A stretch of 64,000 bases of DNA from Curtobacterium sp. Leaf261 (GCF_001422205.1 NZ_LMMJ01000001.1:62001-126000), one strand, 5' to 3'; counted from the first letter of the stretch, positions 53,850-64,000 are shown. Program-made: numbers and translations. The notes: generated from the sequence alone by a model not told the origin.

Positions 53850-54991
53850 CCGCACCCACGAACGACGTCGCCCTGCCCGAGGGCACGACCGAGATCCTCG
53901 TCGGCGGGCTCCGATCTGCGGAACCGTCGGCGGTCGGTTCCGCGTCTGACGGGTACGCGGTGTCGGTCGGCCACGGACTGCTCGGCGTCGTGCCCGCGGT
54001 GCTCGGTCGCGGTGTCGCGAAGGTGCTCATCGTGCACGCCGGGCCACTCGGTGCGCGCGCGGAACAGCTGCGCGCCGCACTCGTCGAGGCAGGGTACGAG
54101 GCGCTCATCGCCGAGGTGCCCGACGCCGAGGCCGGCAAGCGTGTCGAGGTCGCGGCGTTCTGCTGGCAGATCATGGGGCAGGCGGACTTCACCCGCACGG
54201 ACGCCGTCGTGGGGCTCGGTGGCGGCGCCGTCACTGACCTCGCCGGGTTCGTGGCCGCGACCTGGCTCCGCGGCATCGCGTGCGTGCAGATCCCGACGAG
54301 CGTGCTCGGCATGGTCGACGCGAGCGTCGGCGGCAAGACGGGCATCAACACCAACGAGGGCAAGAACCTCGTCGGCGCGTTCTCGGCCCCGCGTGCCGTC
54401 CTCGTCGACCTCGACCTGGCGACCACGCTCCCGAAGAACGAGATCCTGACCGGGTTCGCCGAGATCGTGAAGGCGGGGTTCATCGCCGTGCCGGAGATCC
54501 TCGACATCGTCGAGGCGGACGTCGACCGGGTGACGGACCCGACCACGCCGGAATTCCGTCGGGTCGTCGAGCTCGCGATCGACCTGAAGGCCCGTGTCGT
54601 GTCCGAGGACTTCCGCGAGCAGGGCACGCGCGAGATCCTCAACTACGGGCACACCCTCGGGCACGCGATCGAGCACGCGGAGCGGTACCAGTGGCGCCAC
54701 GGTGCTGCGGTCGCGGTCGGCATGGTGTTCGCGGCCGAACTGGCACGACTGACCGGGCACCTGGACGACGCCACGGTCGATCGGCACCGTGCGATCCTCG
54801 ACTCGCTGTCCCTGCCGACGAGCTACCCGTCGGGTCGCTGGCTGGGCCTCCTCGCGACGATGCGCCGCGACAAGAAGGCCAGGGCCGGCATGCTGCGGTT
54901 CATCATCCTCGACGCGGTCGGCAAGCCCGTCGTGCTCGAAGGTCCGGAGGACGCGATGCTGTTCACGGCCTACCAGGAGGTCGGCGCGTAG
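53846..54991 (+). CDS. aroB: 3-dehydroquinate synthase
   Basis: A 381-residue NAD- and zinc-dependent enzyme forming 3-dehydroquinate from DAHP. NAD-binding GLGGGAVTDLAGFVAATWLRG, the substrate segment IPTSVLGMVDASVGGKTGIN, and the metal ligands in REILNYGHTLGHAIEHAERY are present. The first 30 residues are a poorly conserved extension. The next gene normally found, aroQ, is missing; instead two minus-strand genes converge from downstream. Confidence 0.96.
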   Translation: MTAPTNDVALPEGTTEILVGGLRSAEPSAVGSASDGYAVSVGHGLLGVVPAVLGRGVAKVLIVHAGPLGARAEQLRAALVEAGYEALIAEVPDAEAGKRVEVAAFCWQIMGQADFTRTDAVVGLGGGAVTDLAGFVAATWLRGIACVQIPTSVLGMVDASVGGKTGINTNEGKNLVGAFSAPRAVLVDLDLATTLPKNEILTGFAEIVKAGFIAVPEILDIVEADVDRVTDPTTPEFRRVVELAIDLKARVVSEDFREQGTREILNYGHTLGHAIEHAERYQWRHGAAVAVGMVFAAELARLTGHLDDATVDRHRAILDSLSLPTSYPSGRWLGLLATMRRDKKARAGMLRFIILDAVGKPVVLEGPEDAMLFTAYQEVGA

Positions 54992-55018
54992 CCGTCGGTC
55001 GCCGTCCCGGGCCCGTCC

Positions 55019-55207
55019 TCACTTCCAGCGGAGCCGGTCCCGCATCCGGCGCCGCCACCAACGGAGCCGGAGCGAGATGGTGATCGGCTCGCCGTCCCAC
55101 ACCCGCCGTGCTTCCTCCTCGGTTCGGCCCAGCGAGCGGAGGGCGCCGAGATAGGTGATGTGGAGCTGTCGTCGCACCGACTCGCTGTACTTGAACTGTC
55201 CGGTCAT
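55019..55207 (-). CDS. Small hypothetical protein
   Basis: A 62-residue basic protein (start [19 protein letters not shown], end [14 protein letters not shown]). The tail is an amphipathic, very Arg/Trp-rich helix that might bind membranes or nucleic acid. No family is recognised. Its ATG overlaps the stop of the upstream minus-strand gene (ATGA), so the pair is translated together. Its 3' end faces aroB with only 27 nt between stops. Confidence 0.6.
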   Translation of the reverse strand: MTGQFKYSESVRRQLHITYLGALRSLGRTEEEARRVWDGEPITISLRLRWWRRRMRDRLRWK

Positions 55208-55521
55208 CGTCCGGGATCCCCTTCCGGCGGCTCGTCGCACCGCGTCTCTGTCAGCCCGGCGATCTTCCCTGCGAGGTCACGATCGCTCGGTCCGGCCCAC
55301 CGTACGAACCGGAGCTGGTCCAGCACAGTTGCGGGGATGTCGTATCTCGCACGATCCGGTCGGTCGAGCTCCTGCACCGCCCAGGACAACCGCTCCCAGA
55401 ACCGCGCGCGCTCGTTCGACCGCCGTGCACTCCGCGCCGTCGCGACGCTCATCGCGGCTGCGACGAGCGCGCTGCACGCCGCGACCACCGCGGCCACGAC
55501 CGCGGGTTCCCAACCGTCCAT
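55204..55521 (-). CDS. Hypothetical membrane protein
   Basis: A 105-residue protein with one N-terminal hydrophobic helix (about residues 7-28, [20 protein letters not shown]), a basic [20 protein letters not shown] stretch and a soluble C-terminal part. The minus-strand ATG at 55521 follows GGGAGGACAC, a strong ribosome-binding site, which argues that it is real. It overlaps the next gene by 4 nt. I do not recognise a family; an accessory two-gene unit inserted between aroB and efp is likely. Confidence 0.65.
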   Translation of the reverse strand: MDGWEPAVVAAVVAACSALVAAAMSVATARSARRSNERARFWERLSWAVQELDRPDRARYDIPATVLDQLRFVRWAGPSDRDLAGKIAGLTETRCDEPPEGDPGR

Positions 55522-55631
55522 GTGTCCTCCCGTCACCGATGCTGGCCGGTGATGCGTGCCTCCAGGCCGAGTGCCCGGCCACCTGTGGACGTGCGGCCGT
55601 CCTGCCGGACCTGTGGAGAACAGCCGTCCGC

Positions 55632-55637
55632 TACACT
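55632..55637 (+). promoter_or_regulatory. Candidate -10 element (TACACT) for efp
   Basis: TACACT lies 135 nt before efp. Transcription would begin near 55644, with a leader of about 130 nt ending in GGAAGAGAAG. No other good promoter is seen between here and the efp ATG. Confidence 0.5.
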
Positions 55638-55772
55638 CGTCCGAGGCGTTCCCGCCCGTCGCGCACCGCGCACGGCCGTGCGGAACCCGATGGGCGCAGC
55701 CCGACCGAAGAGCCCGAGCTGGTCCCGGATCCGGACCGCCGGCACACGACACGCGAAACGGAAGAGAAGCGC

Positions 55773-56333
55773 ATGGCGAGCACCACGGACATCAAGAACG
55801 GCGCCGTCCTCAACATGGACGGCCAGCTCTGGAGCGTCATCGACTTCCAGCACGTCAAGCCGGGCAAGGGCGGCGCGTTCGTCCGCACCAAGATGAAGAA
55901 CGTCGTCTCGGGCAAGGTCGTCGACCGCACGTTCAACGCCGGTGCGCGCCTCGAGTTCGCCACGGTCGACCGTCGCGACTTCCAGTACCTCTACACGGAC
56001 GGTGACCTGTTCGTCTTCATGGACACCGACACCTACGACCAGGTCAGCATCCCGGCCGAGATCGTCGGCGACGCCAAGAACTTCATGCTCGAGTCCTCCA
56101 CCGCGACGATCGCGATGAACGAGGGCAACCCGCTCTACGTCGAGCTCCCCGCGAGCGTCGTGCTCGAGGTCACCTACACCGAGCCCGGCCTGCAGGGCGA
56201 CCGCTCGACGGGCGGCACGAAGCCCGCGACGGTCGAGACCGGCTACCAGATCCAGGTCCCGCTGTTCCTCGAGACCGGCACGAAGGTCAAGGTCGACACC
56301 CGCACGGGCGACTACCTCAGCCGGGTCAACTAG
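55773..56333 (+). CDS. efp: Elongation factor P
   Basis: A 186-residue three-domain factor that relieves ribosome stalling at polyproline. The loop that reaches the peptidyl centre is [16 protein letters not shown], with Lys 32 at the usually modified position. Known lysine-modifying enzymes are not in this window. The C-terminal OB domain ends [22 protein letters not shown] 55773 gives the normal N-terminus ([18 protein letters not shown]). nusB starts 2 nt after its stop. Confidence 0.97.
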   Translation: MASTTDIKNGAVLNMDGQLWSVIDFQHVKPGKGGAFVRTKMKNVVSGKVVDRTFNAGARLEFATVDRRDFQYLYTDGDLFVFMDTDTYDQVSIPAEIVGDAKNFMLESSTATIAMNEGNPLYVELPASVVLEVTYTEPGLQGDRSTGGTKPATVETGYQIQVPLFLETGTKVKVDTRTGDYLSRVN

Positions 56334-56335
56334 GG

Positions 56336-56863
56336 ATGAGCGCACGCTCCAAGGCGCGCAAGCGTGCCCTCGACATGCTCTACGTGGCCGAGGTCCGGGA
56401 GCTCCCGATCGGCGAGGTGCTGAGCACCGAGACCGTCCGGCACCTCGACAACCCGGAACGCGCCTCGAGCTGGGACTACGCGCGGCAGATCGTCACCGGC
56501 GTCGCCGACTGGAAGTCCGACATCGACCGCATCATCGTCGACCACGCGCAGGGCTGGACGATCGCCAGGATGCCGGTGATCGACCGCAGCATCCTCCGCG
56601 CCGGGGTGTGGGAGATCCGGTTCAACGACGAGGTCCCGAACCCGGTCGCGATCGCCGAGGCGGTCGAGCTCGCGCAGTCGCTCTCCACGGCCGAGTCGGC
56701 GGGGTTCGTCAACGGCGTGCTCGGTGCCGTGGCGGGGGAGCCGCGGAACGCCGCAGCGACCGCTGCCGGCCCCGGTGACCCGATCGCCGACGGACTCGTC
56801 GTCGCCGAGGGCGACGACCCGGAAGAAGACGACGACGACATGACGGCCGGCACCGCGCGCTAG
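56336..56863 (+). CDS. nusB: Transcription antitermination factor NusB
   Basis: A 175-residue all-helical protein that binds boxA RNA with NusE in rRNA antitermination. Typical blocks are SKARKRALDMLYVAEV, the middle DRIIVDHAQGWTIARMPVIDRSILR and NPVAIAEAVELAQSLSTAESAGFVNGVLGAV. The acidic tail (EGDDPEEDDDDMTAG) is an actinobacterial extension. It is 2 nt after efp. Its TAG stop is part of the TAGGCT -10 element of the pyr operon. Confidence 0.96.
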   Translation: MSARSKARKRALDMLYVAEVRELPIGEVLSTETVRHLDNPERASSWDYARQIVTGVADWKSDIDRIIVDHAQGWTIARMPVIDRSILRAGVWEIRFNDEVPNPVAIAEAVELAQSLSTAESAGFVNGVLGAVAGEPRNAAATAAGPGDPIADGLVVAEGDDPEEDDDDMTAGTAR

Positions 56864-56866
56864 GCT
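56861..56866 (+). promoter_or_regulatory. -10 element (TAGGCT) of the pyr operon
   Basis: TAGGCT overlaps the nusB stop codon. The inferred start near 56873 gives a leader of about 50 nt holding the PyrR-binding motif and the pyrR ribosome-binding site. Confidence 0.6.
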
Positions 56867-56889
56867 GCTCCCGACAACCACGTCCTTTA

Positions 56890-56917
56890 ATGCCGTCCTG
56901 TGAGGCGGGGAAGGAGG
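56890..56917 (+). promoter_or_regulatory. PyrR-binding RNA motif and Shine-Dalgarno of pyrR
   Basis: GTCCTGTGAGGC at 56895-56906 matches the conserved PyrR-binding loop (UCCNGNGAGG type) known from Bacillus and actinobacterial pyr leaders. The AAGGAGG ribosome-binding site (56911-56917) lies only 4 nt beyond it and 5 nt before the pyrR GTG. No intrinsic-terminator pair is visible, so PyrR with UMP probably blocks translation directly. Confidence 0.75.
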
Positions 56918-56922
56918 TCGCC

Positions 56923-57477
56923 GTGGGAACCAGAACGGTCCTGCAGCAATCCGACATCACGCGCGCGCTGACGCGTATCGCCCACGAGATCCTCGAGGCC
57001 AACTCCGGGGCCTCCGACCTCGTGGTCCTCGGGATCCCCACCCGGGGCGTCGTGCTCGCGGACCGTCTCGGCGCGGTGCTCGAGTCGATCGAACCCGAGA
57101 CCTTCGGTCCGGCGTCCGAGCGTGTCGGCCGTCTCGACGTCACCATGCACCGGGACGACCTGGGCCGTGGCCTCGGCCGGACACCGCAGCGGACCGTGAT
57201 CCCGGCCGGTGGCATCGACGGCAAGGTCGTGGTGCTCGTGGACGACGTCCTCTTCTCCGGCCGGACGATCCGGGCGGCCCTCGACGCGATCCAGAACATC
57301 GGTCGTCCGCGGGCGGTCCGACTCGCGGTCCTCGTCGACCGCGGGCACCGGGAGCTCCCGATCCGTGCCGACCACGTCGGCAAGAACCTGCCGACCGCGC
57401 TCGCGGAGCGGATCTCGTTGCACCTCGCCGAGACCGACGGTGTCGACGAGGTCGTCATCGAGGGCGGGGTGGCCTGA
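56923..57477 (+). CDS. pyrR: Bifunctional pyr operon regulator / uracil phosphoribosyltransferase PyrR
   Basis: A 184-residue protein with a PRPP-binding site ([18 protein letters not shown]) and the family's N-terminus [19 protein letters not shown]. It binds the pyr leader RNA when UMP is high and can also act as a phosphoribosyltransferase. The GTG start follows a strong AAGGAGG. Upstream in-frame codons from 56890 would translate the RNA motif and are rejected. The stop overlaps the pyrB ATG (TGATG). Confidence 0.95.
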   Translation: MGTRTVLQQSDITRALTRIAHEILEANSGASDLVVLGIPTRGVVLADRLGAVLESIEPETFGPASERVGRLDVTMHRDDLGRGLGRTPQRTVIPAGGIDGKVVVLVDDVLFSGRTIRAALDAIQNIGRPRAVRLAVLVDRGHRELPIRADHVGKNLPTALAERISLHLAETDGVDEVVIEGGVA

Positions 57478-58457
57478 TGCGACACCTGCTCTCGACGAAG
57501 GACCTGTCCCGCGACGACGCGATCACCCTGCTCGACGTCGCCGAGGAGATGGCCGAGGTCAGTTCGCGCGAGGTGAAGAAGCTCCCCGCCCTCCGCGGCA
57601 AGACCGTCGTGAACCTGTTCTTCGAGGACTCGACGCGCACGCGGATCTCCTTCGAGGCAGCGGCGAAGCGCCTGTCCGCCGACGTCATCAACTTCGCGGC
57701 CAAGGGCTCGAGCGTCTCGAAGGGCGAGTCGCTCAAGGACACCGTCCAGACCCTCGGCGCGATGGGTGTCGACGGGATCGTCATCCGGCACGGGGCGTCG
57801 GGCGCGCCGCGCGTCCTCGCCGACAGCGCGTGGATCGACGCCGCGGTCGTGAACGCCGGCGACGGCACGCACGAGCATCCGACACAGGCCCTGCTCGACG
57901 CGTTCACCATGCGTCGTCGGATCCACGGTGTCGGTTCCCGGGGACGCGACCTCGACGGCGTACGGGTCCTCATCGTCGGCGACGTGCTGCATTCCCGGGT
58001 CGCACGGTCGAACGCCTGGCTCCTCCGGACGCTCGGCGCACACGTGACCTTCGCCGCGCCGCCGACGCTCCTGCCGTCGACGCCCGAGCCGTTCGGCGCC
58101 GCGGTGCACCACGACCTCGACGTCGCCCTCGCGGAGGATCCGGACGTCGTGATGATGCTCCGGATCCAGCAGGAGCGGATGAACGAGGCCTTCTTCCCGA
58201 ACCCGCGCGAGTACACGCGGCACTGGGGGCTGACGGCGCAGCGGTTCGCCCGGTTCGACGTGCGGACCCTCGTGATGCACCCCGGACCGATGAACCGCGG
58301 GCTCGAGATCGCCGGGGTCGCGGCAGACGACCCCCGCTCGACGATCGTCGAGCAGGTCGAGAACGGCGTGTCGGTGCGGATGGCGGCGCTGTACCTGACC
58401 ATGACGAGCGAAGCGACGCCAGCACCGACGTCCACCAGCCAGGAGGCGACAGCATGA
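57477..58457 (+). CDS. pyrB: Aspartate carbamoyltransferase catalytic subunit
   Basis: A 326-residue enzyme forming carbamoyl-aspartate. Carbamoyl phosphate-binding residues are in [19 protein letters not shown], the 80s loop region is [15 protein letters not shown], and the aspartate side includes the [10 protein letters not shown] segment. No pyrI regulatory subunit is present, as expected in actinobacteria. A Ser/Thr/Pro tail follows the last helix. It overlaps pyrR by 1 nt and pyrC by 4 nt. Confidence 0.97.
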   Translation: MRHLLSTKDLSRDDAITLLDVAEEMAEVSSREVKKLPALRGKTVVNLFFEDSTRTRISFEAAAKRLSADVINFAAKGSSVSKGESLKDTVQTLGAMGVDGIVIRHGASGAPRVLADSAWIDAAVVNAGDGTHEHPTQALLDAFTMRRRIHGVGSRGRDLDGVRVLIVGDVLHSRVARSNAWLLRTLGAHVTFAAPPTLLPSTPEPFGAAVHHDLDVALAEDPDVVMMLRIQQERMNEAFFPNPREYTRHWGLTAQRFARFDVRTLVMHPGPMNRGLEIAGVAADDPRSTIVEQVENGVSVRMAALYLTMTSEATPAPTSTSQEATA

Positions 58458-59851
58458 CCGCAGCACATCTGATCCGCAGCGCTCAGCTCGTCGACGGCAC
58501 CCGCGCGGACATCCGCGTCGAGGGCGGCCGCATCCGAGCGGTCGGGTCCGGACTGGACACCACCGGCGCCACGGTCGTCGACGCGGACGGGCTCCTCGCC
58601 CTGCCCGGCCTCGTCGACCTGCACACGCACCTGCGGGAGCCCGGCCACGAGGAGTCCGAGACCGTGCTCAGCGGATCGCGCGCGGCCGCTGCCGGCGGTT
58701 TCACCGCCGTCAACGCGATGGCGAACTCCTCGCCGGTCGCGGACACCGCCGGGGTCGTCGAGCAGGTACAGGCGCTCGGAGACGCGGCGGGCTACGTGAC
58801 GGTCCGCCCGATCGGAGCGGTGTCCCAGGGACTCCAGGGCACGCACCTCTCCGAGATCGGCGCGATGGCGACGTCCCGCGCCAGGGTCAGGGTCTTCTCC
58901 GACGACGGGTCCTGCGTCGCCGATCCGCTGCTCATGCGTCGGGCGCTCGAGTACATCAAGGGCTTCGACGGTGTCCTCGCGCAGCACGCGCAGGACCCCC
59001 GACTCACGGTGGACGCGCAGATGAACGAGGGCGCGCTGTCCGCCGAGCTGGGTCTCGCCGGGTGGCCGTCCGTGGCGGAGGAGTCGATCATCGCCCGCGA
59101 CGTCCTGCTCGCCGACCACGTCGGGGCCAGGCTCCACGTCTGCCACGTGTCGACCGCCGGCAGTGTCGAGGTCATCCGCTGGGCCAAGTCGCGGGGCATC
59201 GCCGTCACGGCCGAGGTCACCCCGCACCACCTGCTGCTCACCGAGGACCTCATCGCCGGGGCCGACGGCGCGGCCGGCTACGACGCCCGGTACAAGGTGA
59301 ACCCGCCGCTCCGGCGTCGCGAGGACGTCGACGCCCTCCGTGCGGCGCTGGCCGACGGCACGATCGACATCGTCGCGACCGACCACGCGCCGCACCCGGC
59401 CGAGGCGAAGTGCTGCGAGTGGCCGGCCGCCGCGAACGGCATGGTCGGCCTCGAGTCCGCGCTGAGCGTCGTGCACGCCGCCGTCGTGAGCACCGGACAG
59501 CTCGACTGGACGGACGTCGCGCGGGTGCTCAGCGAGGCACCGGCACGCATCGGCCAGGTCTCCGGCCACGGGCAGGGTGTCGTCGTCGGCGCGCCGGCGG
59601 AGTTCACGCTCTACGACCCGTCCGCGGCTCGGGAGTTCGCCGTCACCGACCTCGCCGGCCAGTCGTCGAACTCGCCGTACCTCGGCATGACGCTGCCCGG
59701 GCGGGTCGTCGCCACCTTCCATCACGGGTACCCGACGGTCCTCGACGGCACGGTCCGGCCCACCGAGGAGATCGCCGCCGCAGCAGCAGCCGCAGCCGCC
59801 GCAGCAGCAGCCGGAACCGCAGGCGTGGCACCGGCGGGGGCCCCCGCATGA
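58454..59851 (+). CDS. pyrC: Dihydroorotase
   Basis: A 465-residue zinc amidohydrolase of the type I class. Metal ligands are in [10 protein letters not shown] (about residue 56), and in [11 protein letters not shown] and [13 protein letters not shown]. The C-terminus after about residue 435 is unusual: thirteen consecutive alanines, then [12 protein letters not shown]. The alanine run arises from a duplicated 18-bp block. It overlaps both neighbours by 4 nt (ATGA). Confidence 0.95.
   Translation: MTAAHLIRSAQLVDGTRADIRVEGGRIRAVGSGLDTTGATVVDADGLLALPGLVDLHTHLREPGHEESETVLSGSRAAAAGGFTAVNAMANSSPVADTAGVVEQVQALGDAAGYVTVRPIGAVSQGLQGTHLSEIGAMATSRARVRVFSDDGSCVADPLLMRRALEYIKGFDGVLAQHAQDPRLTVDAQMNEGALSAELGLAGWPSVAEESIIARDVLLADHVGARLHVCHVSTAGSVEVIRWAKSRGIAVTAEVTPHHLLLTEDLIAGADGAAGYDARYKVNPPLRRREDVDALRAALADGTIDIVATDHAPHPAEAKCCEWPAAANGMVGLESALSVVHAAVVSTGQLDWTDVARVLSEAPARIGQVSGHGQGVVVGAPAEFTLYDPSAAREFAVTDLAGQSSNSPYLGMTLPGRVVATFHHGYPTVLDGTVRPTEEIAAAAAAAAAAAAAGTAGVAPAGAPA
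59774..59812 (+). repeat. Duplicated 18-bp block coding polyalanine in pyrC
   Basis: GCCGCCGCAGCAGCAGCC occurs at 59774-59791 and again at 59795-59812 separated by one GCA codon. Because it is built from triplets, slippage would change only the length of the alanine run. Confidence 0.9.
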
Positions 59852-60378
59852 GGTGGCTCGCCGGCGCGATCATCCTGCTCGCCGTCGCCGCGCTGTTCCT
59901 CGCGATGGCGCGCACCTGGCGGACGCGCAGCCGACGTCAGGCGGAGGTCGTGCCTCCCGTCCGTGTGCCGGCCGACCTCGGAGCCGCGACCGCGGAGTTC
60001 GACGGCTTCTACGTGGCGACGACCGTCGCCGACGACCCGCTGCAGCGGATCGCGTCCGGTCCGTGGGGCTTCCGGGGTCGCGGTGGTGTCCGCACCCACG
60101 ACCGTGGTGTGGTGATGACGCTCGCCGGCGCGGACGACCGCTTCGTGGCGTGGTCCGACGTCCGCGGTGCGGACCGCGCGACCGCCGCGATCGACCGCGT
60201 GGTCGAGCCGGGCGGACTCGTCCGACTGCGATGGACGGCGACCGGCGCCGCGGGTGCGACGGACCTGGACAGCTACTTCCGGTTCCCGGCGGGTGACGCG
60301 GGCGTGCTCGCAGCGCTCCGGGGACCGATCAGCAACGACACGAAGGACCCGCTTGCGGGCGACGAAGGAGAACGATGA
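59848..60378 (+). CDS. Conserved single-span membrane protein between pyrC and carA
   Basis: A 176-residue protein with an N-terminal transmembrane helix (about residues 3-22) and a beta-rich cytosolic domain ([38 protein letters not shown]). A gene of this type is found at the same place in actinobacterial pyr operons, for example in mycobacteria, and is sometimes called a putative export or PH-like protein. Its job is unknown. It overlaps pyrC and carA starts and stops (ATGA both sides), so it is fully part of the operon. Confidence 0.85.
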   Translation: MRWLAGAIILLAVAALFLAMARTWRTRSRRQAEVVPPVRVPADLGAATAEFDGFYVATTVADDPLQRIASGPWGFRGRGGVRTHDRGVVMTLAGADDRFVAWSDVRGADRATAAIDRVVEPGGLVRLRWTATGAAGATDLDSYFRFPAGDAGVLAALRGPISNDTKDPLAGDEGER

Positions 60379-61694
60379 CACGCGAACGGGCACTGCTCGT
60401 CCTCGAGGACGGCACCGAACACGAGGGATGGGCCTACGGCGCCCGCGGCCGCACGCTCGGCGAGGTCGTCTTCGCCACCGGGATGACCGGGTACCAGGAG
60501 ACGCTCACCGACCCGTCCTACGCGGGGCAGATCGTGGTGCAGACCGCACCGCACATCGGGAACACCGGCGTCAACGACGAGGACCCGGAGTCCGGGCGGA
60601 TCTGGGTCGCCGGCTACGTCGTGCGCGACCCGAGCCGCGTCGTGTCGAACCACCGCGCGACCGCGAGCCTCGACGAGCACCTGGAGCGCGACGGCATCGT
60701 CGGCATCTCGGGTGTGGACACGCGGGCGATCACCCGCCGCATCCGCGACACCGGTGCGATGAAGGGCGGGGTGTTCAGTGGCGCCGACCTCGACCTCGAC
60801 GAGGGCGAGCGCCTCCGCATCGTCACCGAGCAGGACGGGATGGTCGGCCGGAACCTGTCCGCCGAGGTCTCCACGGCGGACGAGTACGTGGTCGAACCGG
60901 AGGGCGAGCGCATCGGCAGCCTCGGGGTCCTCGACCTCGGGGTCAAGACGAGCACGGTCCGCTACCTCGCCGCCCGCGGGTTCGAGGTGCACGTGCTCCC
61001 GCAGGACGTCACCATCGACCGGCTCCGCGAGCTCGACCCGGACGCGCTCTTCTACTCCAACGGGCCGGGCGACCCGTCGGCATCGGACGCGCACGTCGCG
61101 CTCCTGCAGGAGAGCCTCCGCGACGGTCGGCCCTTCTTCGGCATCTGCTTCGGGAACCAGCTCCTCGGGCGGGCGCTCGGGTTCGGCACCTACAAGCTGC
61201 CGTTCGGGCACCGCGGCATCAACCAGCCGGTGCTCGACACGACCACCGGCAAGGTCGAGATCACGAGCCAGAACCACGGGTTCGCGGTCGACGCCCCGAT
61301 CGGGGAGACGCTCGACTCGCCCGCAGGGTTCGGTCGCGTCGAGGTGAGTCACCACAGCCTGAACGACGACGTGGTCGAGGGACTCCGCGCCCTCGACATC
61401 CCGGCGTTCAGCGTGCAGTACCACCCCGAGGCGGCCGCCGGACCGCACGACAGCATGTACCTCTTCGACCGGTTCCGGGACATGGTCGTGGCGCGGAAGG
61501 CCGGGGAGCCGCTCGACGCGGCGACGGCTGACGCCACCACACCGGCAGGGTCACCGGCAGGGACGGACGGGAGGCCCGGGGCCGGGTCCGGCGCACCGGT
61601 CCCGACCGCCTCGACGAACGCACCCATGCCCGCACCGACGATCGCCTCGACGACCGCACCGACGACCGCCTCGACGAACGAAAGCAGCAACTGA
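60375..61694 (+). CDS. carA: Carbamoyl-phosphate synthase small subunit (glutamine amidotransferase)
   Basis: A 439-residue subunit that supplies ammonia from glutamine to CarB. The nucleophile Cys is in [16 protein letters not shown] (about residue 258); the His/Glu pair lies in [16 protein letters not shown]. The enzyme usually ends near residue 375-385; here about 60 extra Thr/Ala/Pro residues follow ([13 protein letters not shown] onward), ending in repeated [14 protein letters not shown] units. The start overlaps the preceding stop, and the stop overlaps carB by 1 nt. Confidence 0.96.
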   Translation: MTRERALLVLEDGTEHEGWAYGARGRTLGEVVFATGMTGYQETLTDPSYAGQIVVQTAPHIGNTGVNDEDPESGRIWVAGYVVRDPSRVVSNHRATASLDEHLERDGIVGISGVDTRAITRRIRDTGAMKGGVFSGADLDLDEGERLRIVTEQDGMVGRNLSAEVSTADEYVVEPEGERIGSLGVLDLGVKTSTVRYLAARGFEVHVLPQDVTIDRLRELDPDALFYSNGPGDPSASDAHVALLQESLRDGRPFFGICFGNQLLGRALGFGTYKLPFGHRGINQPVLDTTTGKVEITSQNHGFAVDAPIGETLDSPAGFGRVEVSHHSLNDDVVEGLRALDIPAFSVQYHPEAAAGPHDSMYLFDRFRDMVVARKAGEPLDAATADATTPAGSPAGTDGRPGAGSGAPVPTASTNAPMPAPTIASTTAPTTASTNESSN

Positions 61695-64000
61695 TGCCGA
61701 AGCGCGCAGACATCTCCTCCGTCCTGGTGATCGGCTCCGGGCCGATCGTCATCGGGCAGGCCGCCGAGTTCGACTACTCCGGTACCCAGGCGTGCCGCGT
61801 CCTCCGCAGCGAGGGCATCCGAGTCATCCTGGTCAACCCGAACCCGGCGACGATCATGACCGACCCGGACTTCGCCGACGCCACGTACATCGAGCCGATC
61901 ACGAACGCCTCCCTCGAGGAGATCATCAAGCTCGAGCGTCCGGACGCAGTGCTCCCGACCCTCGGCGGCCAGACCGCCCTCAACGCGGCGATCGCGCTCG
62001 ACGAGGCCGGGATCCTCGAGCGGCACGGCGTCGAGCTCATCGGTGCGAAGGTCGACGCGATCCAGCGCGGTGAGGACCGGCAGCTCTTCAAGACGCTCGT
62101 GCTCGAGTCCGGCGCGGACGTCGCCAGGAGCCACATCGCGCACACCGTCGACGAGGCCAAGGCGTTCGCCGAGGACCTCGGGTACCCGCTCGTCATCCGG
62201 CCGTCCTTCACCATGGGCGGTCTCGGCTCCGGTCTCGTGTACACCGTGGACGAGCTCGTCCGGATGGTCGGCGACGGCCTGCACGCGAGCCCGACGACCG
62301 AGGTCCTGATGGAGGAGTCGATCCTCGGCTGGAAGGAGTACGAACTCGAGCTGATGCGGGACAACTTCGACAACACCGTCGTCGTCTGCTCGATCGAGAA
62401 CGTCGACCCGGTCGGCGTGCACACGGGGGACTCGATCACGGTCGCCCCGGCCCTGACGCTCACCGACCGCGAGTACCAGAACCTCCGCGACATCGGCATC
62501 GACATCATCCGCCGTGTCGGGGTCGACACCGGTGGCTGCAACATCCAGTTCGCGATCGACCCGGCGAACGGCCGGGTGATCGTCATCGAGATGAACCCGC
62601 GCGTCTCACGGTCGAGTGCCCTCGCGTCGAAGGCCACCGGGTTCCCGATCGCCAAGATCGCGGCGAAGCTCGCGATCGGCTACCGGCTCGACGAGATCCA
62701 GAACGACATCACGGGCGTCACACCGGCGAGCTTCGAGCCGACGCTCGACTACGTCGTCGTCAAGGTCCCGCGGTTCGCGTTCGAGAAGTTCCCGGCGGCC
62801 GACGCCACGCTGACCACGACGATGAAGAGCGTCGGCGAGGCGATGGCCATCGGCCGGAACTACGTCACCGCCCTCCAGAAGGCGCTCCGCAGCCTCGAGA
62901 AGCGCGGGTCGAGCTTCCACTGGGACACCCCGGCCGCGGAGCTCGACAAGGCCCACCTGCTCGAGGTGGCCTCGGTCCCGACCGACGGCCGCATCGTCAC
63001 CGTGCAGCAGGCGCTGTACGCCGGCGCCACGAGCGCCGAGGTCTTCGACGCCACCGGCATCGACCCGTGGTTCATCGACCAGATCGTGCTCATCAACGAG
63101 GTCGCCGCCGAGGTCCGTGACGCCCCGGAACTCGATGCCGACACCCTCCGCTGGGCGAAGCAGCACGGGTTCAGCGACCTGCAGATCGCCGGCCTCCGGA
63201 GCGGGCGCGCGACGGGTGCCGACGGGACCGTGACCGACGAGCTCGCGGTCCGGGCCGCCCGGCACGCGCTCGGTGTCCGCCCGGTCTTCAAGACCGTCGA
63301 CACGTGCGCGGGCGAGTTCCCGGCCCTGACGCCCTACCACTACTCGAGCTACGACTCCGAGTCCGAGGTCGTGCCGAGCGATCGGAAGAAGGTCGTCATC
63401 CTCGGGTCGGGACCGAACCGCATCGGGCAGGGCGTCGAGTTCGACTACTCCTGCGTGCACGCGTCGTTCGCGCTGAACGACGCCGGGTTCGAGACCATCA
63501 TGATCAACTGCAACCCCGAGACGGTCTCCACCGACTACGACACGTCCGACCGCCTGTACTTCGAGCCGCTCACCGCCGAGGACGTCCTCGAGGTCATCGA
63601 GGCCGAGTCGGCGTCCGGCGAGCTCGTCGGCGTCGTGGTGCAGCTCGGCGGGCAGACCGCACTTGGCCTCGCGAAGCCCCTCGAGGCGGCCGGGATCCCG
63701 ATCCTCGGCACGACCCCGACGGCGATCGACTCGGCCGAGGAGCGCGGGCAGTTCTCCGCGATCCTCGACGAGGCCGGGCTGCTCGCGCCCCGCAACGGCA
63801 CGGCGCACGACCTGTCGAGCGCCACCGCGGTCGCCGAGGAGATCGGCTACCCGGTCCTCGTCCGTCCGTCCTTCGTGCTCGGTGGTCGCGGCATGGAGAT
63901 CGTCTACGACACCCCGTCGCTCAGCGACTACTTCGACCGCGTCGAGGACCAGGCGATCATCGGCCCGGACCTCCCGCTCCTCGTCGACCGGTTCCTCGAC
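61694..64000 (+). CDS. carB: Carbamoyl-phosphate synthase large subunit (partial, runs off the window)
   Basis: The first 769 codons are inside the window and no stop is met. The subunit makes carbamoyl phosphate for pyrimidines and arginine. The start [21 protein letters not shown] and the ATP-grasp blocks [31 protein letters not shown] and [13 protein letters not shown] are exact family marks. The internal repeat begins again around residue 565 with [21 protein letters not shown]. It overlaps carA by one base (TGATG). Confidence 0.97.
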   Translation, partial: MPKRADISSVLVIGSGPIVIGQAAEFDYSGTQACRVLRSEGIRVILVNPNPATIMTDPDFADATYIEPITNASLEEIIKLERPDAVLPTLGGQTALNAAIALDEAGILERHGVELIGAKVDAIQRGEDRQLFKTLVLESGADVARSHIAHTVDEAKAFAEDLGYPLVIRPSFTMGGLGSGLVYTVDELVRMVGDGLHASPTTEVLMEESILGWKEYELELMRDNFDNTVVVCSIENVDPVGVHTGDSITVAPALTLTDREYQNLRDIGIDIIRRVGVDTGGCNIQFAIDPANGRVIVIEMNPRVSRSSALASKATGFPIAKIAAKLAIGYRLDEIQNDITGVTPASFEPTLDYVVVKVPRFAFEKFPAADATLTTTMKSVGEAMAIGRNYVTALQKALRSLEKRGSSFHWDTPAAELDKAHLLEVASVPTDGRIVTVQQALYAGATSAEVFDATGIDPWFIDQIVLINEVAAEVRDAPELDADTLRWAKQHGFSDLQIAGLRSGRATGADGTVTDELAVRAARHALGVRPVFKTVDTCAGEFPALTPYHYSSYDSESEVVPSDRKKVVILGSGPNRIGQGVEFDYSCVHASFALNDAGFETIMINCNPETVSTDYDTSDRLYFEPLTAEDVLEVIEAESASGELVGVVVQLGGQTALGLAKPLEAAGIPILGTTPTAIDSAEERGQFSAILDEAGLLAPRNGTAHDLSSATAVAEEIGYPVLVRPSFVLGGRGMEIVYDTPSLSDYFDRVEDQAIIGPDLPLLVDRFLD

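Overview
The window is about 70% GC chromosomal DNA from an actinobacterium. Gene order, protein sequences and promoter style (TANNNT -10 boxes 6-7 nt before GTG/ATG starts, giving leaderless mRNAs) point to the family Microbacteriaceae, and Curtobacterium is my best guess; the genus is inferred and not proven from the sequence. Nearly all DNA is coding, mostly housekeeping genes in short operons with 1-4 nt stop/start overlaps. I see no IS element, prophage, tRNA, rRNA or CRISPR array.

Layout. 1-3648: end of the F-type ATP synthase operon (atpA 3' end, atpG, atpD, a short atpC), then yaaA. 3754-20266: an accessory-looking signalling and envelope locus: a small unknown protein, an FHA adaptor, a PP2C phosphatase, a Ser/Thr kinase with a fibronectin-like ectodomain, a 1,959-residue membrane-anchored protein of tandem beta-sandwich repeats, MoxR ATPase, DUF58 protein, a transglutaminase-like membrane protein that has lost its catalytic Cys and His, and a zinc-ribbon/FHA protein. 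20378-24669: an orphan membrane protein, a small DUF-like protein, asparaginase (minus), OsmC and an FKBP lipoprotein. 24672-32056: dxr, site-2 protease, an NCS1 permease, ispG and proS, i.e. the MEP-pathway/Rip cluster interrupted by a permease.

32219-41488: the nusA-ylxR-infB-rbfA translation operon, mutY on the opposite strand facing a degenerate uridine-kinase-like gene, truB, two small membrane proteins and ribF. 41605-43766 (minus): DUF349 protein and a membrane-anchored cyclophilin. 43877-45349 rarA, then an 835-bp gene-free stretch with an 81-bp tandem repeat, then rpsD. 47006-51967: small membrane protein, alaS, ruvX, mltG. 52042-54991: aroC-aroK-aroB. A two-gene minus-strand island of unknown function precedes efp-nusB. 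56923-64000: a pyrimidine operon (pyrR-pyrB-pyrC-unknown membrane gene-carA-carB, the last cut by the window end) with a recognisable PyrR-binding RNA motif in its leader.

The most interesting part is the 3.7-20.3 kb locus. Its genes are translationally coupled and combine phosphothreonine signalling (kinase, phosphatase, two FHA proteins, repeated DTVI motifs) with a MoxR/DUF58/TgpA-like module and a giant extracytoplasmic protein, suggesting one phosphorylation-controlled envelope system. Secondary points of interest are overlapping divergent -10 elements shared by leaderless gene pairs, tandem repeats between genes, and two proteins with apparently dead active sites.
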